Positions 1 through 6,044 of a stretch of DNA of 34,699 bases are shown here, piece by piece. The stretch is taken from the NCBI GenBank assembly GCA_024694675.1, contig JAILJO010000047.1, positions 1 through 34,699 of the forward strand, in the 5' to 3' direction. Origin of the DNA: Bacteroidales bacterium. GTDB taxonomy: Bacteria; Bacteroidota; Bacteroidia; Bacteroidales; UBA932. The position numbers and the translations under genes were made by a program. Every line of letters starts with the position of its first letter. Position 1 is the first letter of the stretch. The notes beneath the pieces are model-generated. The model was not told the origin of the DNA, ran no database searches, and was given only the letters and a program-made list of their open reading frames with translations.

Positions 1-107
1 TAAGGTGTGAGCTCCTTGCCGGTGCTCACCTTCCGCACCATCGCGCCGGGGTTGCTAACCTCGTACTCCGGCCAATCAGGTATGATTCTCCATTCAATCA
101 TTCTCAT
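1..107 (-). CDS. NUMOD4/HNH-type endonuclease, N-terminal fragment cut by the window edge
   Basis: rc of 1-107 encodes MRMIEWRIIPDWPEYEVSNPGAMVRKVSTGKELTP, identical to the N-terminus of the full gene at 33197-33925. Confidence 0.75.
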   Translation of the reverse strand, partial: MRMIEWRIIPDWPEYEVSNPGAMVRKVSTGKELTP

Positions 108-135
108 TCACATTAACATTATCATTAGGGGTTGT

Positions 136-354
136 TTAGGGGTTGTTTAGGGGTTGTTTTTCTTTTTTGGTTGGTTCTTTGCAATAGCGGAGAGAGGAGC
201 GGAGATGCTCCTTCTGCTCCTTGATTCGGACCTCTTGGTCTTCAATGATAATGTGCAGCGCGTCTATCTCCTTGGCCTGTTTGACCAGTTCACTGATGAG
301 TAGGCTGATGAGGATGAGTAACACGAAGAGAAGGAGGATTACGAAGGTGTTCAT
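136..354 (-). CDS. small membrane-anchored coiled-coil protein (72 aa)
   Basis: N-terminal TM helix then charged helix; same architecture and C-terminal QPxNNP as ORF 33943-34185. Confidence 0.7.
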   Translation of the reverse strand: MNTFVILLLFVLLILISLLISELVKQAKEIDALHIIIEDQEVRIKEQKEHLRSSLRYCKEPTKKEKQPLNNP

Positions 355-842
355 ATTTTATCGGCTATTGAAATGCGGTACTTGATTTCTTTCTTGGCGA
401 GGGAGACCTTGGCAGAGATGATGTCCTTTGCCTCGGTGTAGTTGTTTATGAATTCAAGGAGGGAGAATGCGGCAGCATCGGTGTCCGGCTTTATGGGCTC
501 GGGTTCGATCTTGCCTGCTGCTATATCCTTCTTGGTAAGGCGCTTGGTCTTGGGGCAGAGCTTGTCCCTGAGAGAGAGGATGTTCTTGATGAACTTGGCG
601 TCCAGATCCTCGCGCCGGACAGCATAGTCCTCCAGGAGGCCGACCTCATTCTCTATGAAGTCAAGTGCATCCACCGCCGCCTCTTTGGTGAGGAAGTAGT
701 TGCCGTCCTCGTACTTCATATTGTCGGAGTACATATAGAGGTCCGGGGTGTGGCACACCTTCTTCCAGGTGCGCATATCAATGAAGTAGTACTCGGTATT
801 CCGGGGGAGCTGGTCTATTGGTTCGCGTTTCTTCTTTTCCAT
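351..842 (-). CDS. hypothetical protein (163 aa)
   Basis: intact minus ORF overlapping both neighbours by a few nt, operon-like. Confidence 0.7.
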   Translation of the reverse strand: MEKKKREPIDQLPRNTEYYFIDMRTWKKVCHTPDLYMYSDNMKYEDGNYFLTKEAAVDALDFIENEVGLLEDYAVRREDLDAKFIKNILSLRDKLCPKTKRLTKKDIAAGKIEPEPIKPDTDAAAFSLLEFINNYTEAKDIISAKVSLAKKEIKYRISIADKI

Positions 843-1153
843 TCTTGTATAGCTTTCTTGTCTTTGTTTCCTTTCTCAATGTTGTGGCGGCTGCATAGGG
901 CCTGGAGGTTCTTGCGGTCAAAGAATCCGTCCTCACCGCAGATGGGCCAGGGGATTATATGGTCAACTACCTGGGCGGGAGTGTATCGGCCTTCCTTCAG
1001 GCATAAGGCACAGATGCAGTGATCCGGCTCGGAGCGGAAGGCGATGGAGAGCTGCGTCCACCTGTAAGTATGGTAAGGGTTCGCGCTGCGCTCCCTCTGA
1101 TAACCGCCGACTTTGCGGTCACTTGTTCTCTTTGAGTCCCAGGGTAGTTTCAT
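815..1153 (-). CDS. HNH endonuclease
   Basis: CALCLKEGR..AQVVDHIIPW..GGEDGFFD-like region: CxxC, VVDHIIP, NLQALCSRHNIEKGNKD; typical HNH core. Confidence 0.9.
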   Translation of the reverse strand: MKLPWDSKRTSDRKVGGYQRERSANPYHTYRWTQLSIAFRSEPDHCICALCLKEGRYTPAQVVDHIIPWPICGEDGFFDRKNLQALCSRHNIEKGNKDKKAIQEWKRRNANQ

Positions 1154-1400
1154 TGTGTTGAGGTTTTTGGGAAAGGGGGCCTGCGGCGCACCCCCGTTCG
1201 ACTATGAAGAAGCTCTTGAAAATTATGGCTTACCGCAGTTGTGCTTCTATGGATCTTGTGGCTTTGGCGAAGGTACTGACCGGAGAGAAAGAAAAGATTT
1301 ATAATTAACTTGCAATCGTATCAATATGGTGTTAGCTGGGAGCACTACGCCGCTGCCTTTGTCTTAATCGTCACACCTCCTTTACCAGTATTATGGTTGA

Positions 1401-2363
1401 TTATGCTGCATAACGGTCAAAGTATAGTCTCGTCTCCTTTCCGATGTATTTCTCCTTGATTGGACGCAAGATGTCCACGTGGCCCTCGCACCACTGCTGG
1501 ACGGCCTCGGTGCAGCGCCAGATGAAACCATACCTCTCGTCAAGGATGTAATCGCTTCTGGGGTCAAGGATCTGCTTGGGATTTATACCGCCGATTTCCG
1601 CCGCCGCCGCGTAGATGTCGCCCAGGAAGGAGAAGAAGTTCTCCGTGGCGACACATTCAGGGAGTCGGCCTGTGCCGGTCTTGATGTCCCACGGCCAGGC
1701 GAGGCCGGCGCGCTGCTCAGTGGTCTCGTACTTGCGCCCGCGGCTATCGGTCCAGTCCTTGCTTTGGTACCAGCCGACGAACCTCATCACCTCGGCCACG
1801 GGATCCGCGGCATTCCTCATAAAGAATATTTTGAAAAACTCTCTCTCCTGCGCCTCGCGCGTAGAGAGATATTCTTTACTATTCCTTATAGAATCCTTAT
1901 ATTGTGGTGAACTTTTTTCACCCTTTTTTGCGACTTTCTTCACCCCTTTGGCTGAAGTTTCTTCACCCTTTTCTCCCTCAATAATGGGTGAACTTATTTC
2001 ACCCTTTTTAGGAGATACAGGCCAGACATCCTCGCCGGCCTCCAAGCGGTCAAGTAGCTCGGAGATATTGGCCTTATATTCGTACTTGGCGTGTGCGGAT
2101 TCACCTTTGCTGATAACCTTCTTTTGTTCCCTGGAGATGTAACCGGATGCCACGAGAGTGTTCACGATTGTGATGGCGTGGCGCTCGCTGATGTGACCCA
2201 CCTTCGCCAGCTCATCCATAGGGGAGCGGTAAGTATGCTTGCCGTCCTTGGAGTAGTTGTAGATGGTGGAGAAGATGTCACGCCACGGACCGGAGAACAG
2301 GTGCAGCTTGTCGGTGAGCCATATCGGCAACACCAGGAAGTCCAGATTCTTTTTGTCCTTCAT
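1401..2363 (-). CDS. phage replication protein, N-terminal winged-helix-like (320 aa)
   Basis: N-terminal wHTH-like region (SPMDELAKVGHISERHAITIVNTLVASGYISRE), low-complexity middle, separate C-terminal domain; position in early operon; internal iterons. Confidence 0.6.
   Translation of the reverse strand: MKDKKNLDFLVLPIWLTDKLHLFSGPWRDIFSTIYNYSKDGKHTYRSPMDELAKVGHISERHAITIVNTLVASGYISREQKKVISKGESAHAKYEYKANISELLDRLEAGEDVWPVSPKKGEISSPIIEGEKGEETSAKGVKKVAKKGEKSSPQYKDSIRNSKEYLSTREAQEREFFKIFFMRNAADPVAEVMRFVGWYQSKDWTDSRGRKYETTEQRAGLAWPWDIKTGTGRLPECVATENFFSFLGDIYAAAAEIGGINPKQILDPRSDYILDERYGFIWRCTEAVQQWCEGHVDILRPIKEKYIGKETRLYFDRYAA
1906..2010. repeat. four iteron-like repeats inside the replication gene (candidate replication origin)
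   Basis: minus-strand copies AAAAAAGGGTGAAAAAAGTTCACC, CCAAAGGGGTGAAGAAAGTCGC, GAAAAGGGTGAAGAAACTTCAGC, TAAAAAGGGTGAAATAAGTTCACC; two carry GGTGAA-N5-TTCACC. Confidence 0.6.
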
Positions 2364-2366
2364 ATA

Positions 2367-2741
2367 TTACTCGATGAATAGTTTGCCGGAGAGTTGGAAC
2401 TTGAGGGCCTGACGGATGGAGAGGATGGCCATGGCGCGCTCATACAGGGAGTCGCAATACTTCTCCACCTCCGGGATGCTGGTGGCGCAGTAGTAGCCAA
2501 GAGAGCTGGCCACAAGGTGAGGCACCATTCCCTTCATACGGATGTAGTTGACCACCTTGCGCATCCTCGCCTCACGGAGCCCCTGATAGCCTTGCGTCTC
2601 AAAGGCGTTACAAATGTCTTTATTGCGGACCGCGTGCTTGGATCCGACGCAAGTCTGGAGATACTTAGCCACCATGGGCGCCAGAATGTCTTGCTCGTAG
2701 GGAGTAAGTTTGGCAGTGTATTTCTCAAAGTTCTGAATCAT
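2367..2741 (-). CDS. conserved phage hypothetical protein (124 aa)
   Basis: intact ORF just upstream of the replication gene. Confidence 0.75.
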   Translation of the reverse strand: MIQNFEKYTAKLTPYEQDILAPMVAKYLQTCVGSKHAVRNKDICNAFETQGYQGLREARMRKVVNYIRMKGMVPHLVASSLGYYCATSIPEVEKYCDSLYERAMAILSIRQALKFQLSGKLFIE

Positions 2742-2826
2742 AATCGTGTGGTTTTGTAAGGGCGTGGACCGTCGCAGCCGACGCCCTTGAGCTATGAACT
2801 AAACCTAAACAATGGAAGGTCCTTGA

Positions 2827-2857
2827 TAAAACCGTCCGAAGCTCACACCCGGGACGG
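2827..2857 (-). terminator. possible intrinsic terminator
   Basis: minus strand CCGTCC-N14-GGACGG followed by TTTTATC. Confidence 0.4.
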
Positions 2858-2987
2858 GGTCTGCGTGGAGTCCATGAAAGTTTACGACAGATCTCCTCGG
2901 TATCTCCGCCACGCTCGGAGTTTAGGGTCTGCTGCTTGTGCCTGATAAGTGTGGAGTCGTACAGGTTGCACCGCGTAAAGAAGTTAC

Positions 2988-3218
2988 TCACCTCAACTGC
3001 ACCTCCTCAACTCCAAGGGTGGATATTACTTTGTCAACGATCCAGGCTTCCGTGGCGCCGTTGTGCCAGAGGTCGCAAGCGGGGATTTGGCAGAAGCCGT
3101 CCCGCATCAGGGCGCACTCGGCCTCAGCCTTGGAGAAGAAGCGTTTGCCAACCATATCCTTGTTGGATACTTTGGCCACGTTGGATACTTTTATGGTATA
3201 GACGTGCCTCTCGTTCAT
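2988..3218 (-). CDS. hypothetical protein (76 aa)
   Basis: intact minus ORF with cysteine and aromatic residues. Confidence 0.6.
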   Translation of the reverse strand: MNERHVYTIKVSNVAKVSNKDMVGKRFFSKAEAECALMRDGFCQIPACDLWHNGATEAWIVDKVISTLGVEEVQLR

Positions 3219-3254
3219 ATCAGTATACTTTGAAAAAAGATTTTAAGGAAAACT

Positions 3255-3281
3255 GTGTCGCCTCCTCAGACGAGGCGACAC
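3255..3281 (-). promoter_or_regulatory. DGR target-recognition hairpin downstream of VR2
   Basis: GTGTCGCCTC-7 nt-GAGGCGACAC perfect 10-bp stem; identical element at 9932-9958 next to VR1. Confidence 0.85.
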
Positions 3282-3298
3282 GTTTCAGGTATTAAATA

Positions 3299-3757
3299 TT
3301 ATTCTCGGACGGGCCACACCCCGAAACCGAACGCGCGGCCGCTGTAGTCCAGCGGGTTCACGGTGCCGGAACCGAAGTACAAGAGCCGGGCGCGCGTCTG
3401 CGAGTGCGGCATTCTGGACCAATAGTTACCCTCGGAGCCGTTAGCCCTCACTCGGCTTTCATCCGGATAGACAAAATAGACAAAGCCGTTAGCCGGCATG
3501 AAGATGGAGAGACCATTGGGGCCGGTGACCTTGTAGCCCTTCCTCTCGCTATCCCATTCCCACTTGCACTCTTCGAAGAGCTCGACGAAAGCGGCAGCCC
3601 TGGGGAGATAATCCCCGAAGACCTCCTTTGCCTCATCGAAGGTGTAAAAGCCGGGCGCTGCGTTCTCGGCCCATGCCCTTCCTGAGGGCAGGCCGAGATC
3701 CACGTACTCGAAATCTCCAGGCTTGAAGGTCTTTTTTGTAAGTTTTTCGTTTTTCAT
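3299..3757 (-). CDS. DGR target protein 2: stand-alone C-type-lectin/FGE-like variable protein (152 aa)
   Basis: YVDLGLPSGRAWAENAAP...; C-terminus FGSGTVNPLDYSGRAFGFGVWPVRE aligns with TR translation. Confidence 0.9.
   Translation of the reverse strand: MKNEKLTKKTFKPGDFEYVDLGLPSGRAWAENAAPGFYTFDEAKEVFGDYLPRAAAFVELFEECKWEWDSERKGYKVTGPNGLSIFMPANGFVYFVYPDESRVRANGSEGNYWSRMPHSQTRARLLYFGSGTVNPLDYSGRAFGFGVWPVRE
3304..3410 (-). repeat. DGR variable repeat VR2
   Basis: 107-bp match to TR 8977-9083 with 16 mismatches, all at TR adenines (coding strand). Confidence 0.95.
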
Positions 3758-3793
3758 GATAGTGATATTTTGATAAGATTTTGGTGTCCTGAC

Positions 3794-3943
3794 TCAGTAG
3801 GGTTGTTTTAAGAGTCTGCAATAGTCCCCCTTCTGGGCGTCGCATTTCTTCTCTTCCTTACGCCACCACCAACACCCGGGGCAAGGATCCTTTTGTCCGT
3901 GGGGGGGGGTACGTTTATGCTTTGTCGCCGATACCATTGGCGT
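3794..3943 (-). CDS. small Cys-rich protein (about 47 aa, MVSATKHKRTPPHGQKDPCPGCWWWRKEEKKCDAQKGDYCRLLKQPY)
   Basis: CPGC...C...C pattern; inferred internal ATG inside the longer track ORF; contains a C9 tract; start uncertain. Confidence 0.45.
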   Translation of the reverse strand, partial: TPMVSATKHKRTPPHGQKDPCPGCWWWRKEEKKCDAQKGDYCRLLKQPY

Positions 3944-4094
3944 CAAGGATTTTGATGAAGCAGAAGACGGCAAGGATAAATCCAGGGAACCAGGCAAGGC
4001 CGCTGGTCTTTGAGAGCGCCCATACAATGGCGGCAAGGCCAAGTATGGCAAGAATAAGGGTTGCAAGGATTGGGTGAGAGATCTGTGCTTTCAT
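3915..4094 (-). CDS. small two-TM protein (MKAQISHPILATLILAILGLAAIVWALSKT...)
   Basis: C-terminal part of track ORF 3915-4247 is strongly hydrophobic; MKAQ start inferred. Confidence 0.6.
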   Translation of the reverse strand: MKAQISHPILATLILAILGLAAIVWALSKTSGLAWFPGFILAVFCFIKILDANGIGDKA

Positions 4095-4107
4095 AGTGGT
4101 TGAGGTG

Positions 4108-4317
4108 TTAAATTGTGCGACGGTACTTTGATGCCCAGAGGCGGAGGAGATCCACGCCCTGGAAGGCATAGTCTCCGTTAGCGAAGCGGTGTGCCCTGAC
4201 CTTGTTGGTCCGGGCATAGCCAATGAGAGTATTGCGGTGGCATCCAAGCCTTTTGGCGGCTTGTCCTGAGGTGTACATCACTGATGCACCAACGATGGGC
4301 TTTTCCGGGGAGATCAT
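4108..4317 (-). CDS. HTH DNA-binding protein, excisionase/MerR-like (69 aa)
   Basis: YTSGQAAKRLGCHRNTLIGYARTNKVRAHRFANGDYAF; helix-turn-helix of excisionase type. Confidence 0.75.
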   Translation of the reverse strand: MISPEKPIVGASVMYTSGQAAKRLGCHRNTLIGYARTNKVRAHRFANGDYAFQGVDLLRLWASKYRRTI

Positions 4318-4357
4318 AGTGGTTGTTATTTAGAGATATTAGTTATGTCATTAAAAA

Positions 4358-4427
4358 GGGAGGGATGTGGGCGCGGCTCAAGTATGCAAATACCGCCTTG
4401 ATCCTTACGGAGTCAAGCATCCCTCCC
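4358..4427 (-). ncRNA. candidate structured RNA (three-way junction) followed by a U tract
   Basis: GGGAGGGATG/CATCCCTCCC closing stem; inner CTTGA-C-TCC-GTAA-GGA-TCAAG hairpin and GCGG..CCGC hairpin; then TTTTTAA. Confidence 0.55.
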
Positions 4428-4440
4428 GTCCACCAACATT

Positions 4441-4665
4441 TTATTTACCATTAGAACCCTGCGCCTCAACCTTTACTCTTGTTATGTCTACGCCCTTGGG
4501 CGTCTTGTTCACGGTGAATACTGGGCTGCCTTCCAGTTTCTTGGAAATCTTGCTCACCTGGGAGCGGATAGGCTGGATGTCGCCGGTAGTGGGAATGCTC
4601 CATGTTTCGCCTTCCTTCATACTTCCGAGCGTTTTTTCGTAGTCAATTTTGTTGTGTATTTTCAT
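4441..4665 (-). CDS. hypothetical early protein (74 aa)
   Basis: first minus ORF opposite the repressor; charged, plausible small DNA-binding protein. Confidence 0.65.
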   Translation of the reverse strand: MKIHNKIDYEKTLGSMKEGETWSIPTTGDIQPIRSQVSKISKKLEGSPVFTVNKTPKGVDITRVKVEAQGSNGK

Positions 4666-4680
4666 TTTTTATTACCTTTG
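4647..4680 (+). promoter_or_regulatory. Bacteroidetes-type promoter for the repressor
   Basis: TTTTG-N21-TACCTTTG matches the -33 TTTG / -7 TAnnTTTG consensus. Confidence 0.6.
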
Positions 4681-4697
4681 TCTATAACTTTCGGTTA

Positions 4698-4727
4698 CAA
4701 ATATAAAGAATTTTCTTTGAAAACAAG
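4698..4727 (-). promoter_or_regulatory. divergent early promoter
   Basis: minus strand CTTG-N18-TATATTTG; overlaps AAAGAA-TT-TTCTTT inverted repeat (possible operator). Confidence 0.5.
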
Positions 4728-4763
4728 AAAAATAAAGAAAATTTTTGCAAAAAAATATGAGCT

Positions 4764-5153
4764 ATGGACACAATGGTAACCTTGACTGACCGTATCAGTC
4801 TATTAAAGATGCGCGCGGGAGTAACCACATTAAAGGGCCTTGCAGATGCCGTAGGGCTTAAAAACCCTCAGGTTTTTTCGGACATCCTCAGCGGTAAGAC
4901 GTCGGGATTCTCCGGCAAAGTAGCGGGAAAGATTTTTCTTGCTTTCCCAGAGATAAGGAGAGAATGGCTGCTGGAGGGCGAAGGCCCAATGACCGCTGAT
5001 GAGAGCCCTGAAAGAAATTTATCGGGAGATTTCTTGAAGATCTTCCTCAACATGAGCGAGACGCTGAACCGGCTCTCCAGAGAGAATGAGGAGCTGAAGA
5101 AGAAAGTTGCAGAGAGCGAGTCTGCCCCCAAAAAGGGAGTGGTAGGATTATAA
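4764..5153 (+). CDS. phage repressor-like HTH protein (129 aa)
   Basis: N-terminal HTH (RISLLKMRAGVTTLKGLADAVGLKNPQVFSDILSGKTSGFSGKVAGKIFLAFPEIRREWLLEGEGPM); divergent from early genes. Confidence 0.8.
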   Translation: MDTMVTLTDRISLLKMRAGVTTLKGLADAVGLKNPQVFSDILSGKTSGFSGKVAGKIFLAFPEIRREWLLEGEGPMTADESPERNLSGDFLKIFLNMSETLNRLSRENEELKKKVAESESAPKKGVVGL

Positions 5154-5171
5154 CCTTAAAATTTATATAGT

Positions 5172-5711
5172 ATGGGAATACTGATTGCTATTATTGTTGC
5201 CGGCGTACTGATTGGCCTCTTTGCCGGCGCTGTTGTGAAACCAACGAAGAGAGACAGCGTGGATGTTGCCAGGGCCACCAAGGTGAAATATCCGCCGCGT
5301 TCGGTCCACACCGGCATCCTGGATGACGAGGTTATGGAGATCTATATCTCCGGTCTCTCGCACCATTGTTTCAAGAGTGACGTCGGCCCCTTCTCCGGTG
5401 TTGTCTTCAATGAGAAGGACAATCCTGCAGACAAGGAGGCGATGGCAATAGGATGCCACCGCCGCAAGAAGATTCTGGGATATGTTCCCGCTCAGGTCCT
5501 TGATGAATATAGGAAATGGTGCAAGATGGAGAAGAGAGCCTGTGCCGGTTACATCTATTGGGACGGCCAGTACCTCCGTGGCCGTTGCCGGATCTATCCC
5601 AGCGACAAAGAGGCGGATATGGACAAGTTCAGCGAGGATGCCACCAAATATACAACCATCGTGGCAGAACATTTTGGCTGGGAACTGAACGAAGACTGCT
5701 CTTTGAAATAG
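5172..5711 (+). CDS. TM-anchored HIRAN-like domain protein (179 aa)
   Basis: N-terminal TM MGILIAIIVAGVLIGLFAGAVV; HIRAN-like FNEKDNPADKEAMAIGCHRRKKILGYVPAQVLDEY. Confidence 0.6.
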   Translation: MGILIAIIVAGVLIGLFAGAVVKPTKRDSVDVARATKVKYPPRSVHTGILDDEVMEIYISGLSHHCFKSDVGPFSGVVFNEKDNPADKEAMAIGCHRRKKILGYVPAQVLDEYRKWCKMEKRACAGYIYWDGQYLRGRCRIYPSDKEADMDKFSEDATKYTTIVAEHFGWELNEDCSLK

Positions 5712-5741
5712 TTATAAGCAATAGTTATAACATTTAGAATT

Positions 5742-6016
5742 CTGCATATTTTCTGCATATCCCAATGCCGTCATTTTGTAAGGTTTTGACTATCTTTGCA
5801 TTATCTGGAGCGAATTACACGCCTGGAAAGCGTGTATACGCCAAAAGCGTATCCCGAGTTCGAATCTCGGTCTCTCCGCTACATAAGTGCTTGATATTCA
5901 GCATTACCGCACATTGTGCAGGCATTGGAATGAACATTAAAAAAAACCAATGGTCTGCACATTTTTGCACATTTTTGCACATTTTTTGGCAAAAAGTACT
6001 GCATATTTTCTGCATG
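5742..6016. other. putative attP with integrase arm-type sites
   Basis: 17-bp CTGCATATTTTCTGCAT at 5742-5758 and 5999-6015; three GCACATTTTT with 10-bp period at 5957-5986; tRNA-Ser 3' core between. Confidence 0.7.
5818..5878 (+). other. partial tRNA-Ser(GGA): anticodon arm through acceptor 3' strand (attachment core)
   Basis: CACGC-CTGGAAA-GCGTG, variable arm ATACGC-CAAAA-GCGTAT, T arm CCGAG-TTCGAAT-CTCGG, then TCTCTCCG; no matching GGAGAGA or D arm upstream. Confidence 0.8.
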
Positions 6017-6044
6017 TAGTGCGGGCCGCAAACACTAAAGCACT

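Noticed and set aside
815-1153. HNH/DGR/recombinase genes as a new anti-phage defence system
   Set aside because: HNH genes are common in phage morphogenesis/packaging regions, and nothing links them to a defence operon here.
1204-1308. Plus-strand 34-aa ORF MKKLLKIMAYRSCASMDLVALAKVLTGEKEKIYN
   Set aside because: Very short, isolated between minus genes, no clear promoter or RBS; cannot be supported as a gene.
2725-2991. 88-aa minus ORF with GTG start
   Set aside because: Composition is not protein-like and it overlaps structured hairpins; left as noncoding leader.
3255-3281. Hairpin as a simple rho-independent terminator
   Set aside because: The identical hairpin at VR1 lacks a U tract and the homology block ends at the stem base in both places; a DGR recognition role explains it better.
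5818-5878. Functional tRNA-Ser gene
   Set aside because: Only anticodon arm to acceptor 3' strand is present; no 5' acceptor GGAGAGA or D arm upstream, so treated as an attachment core.
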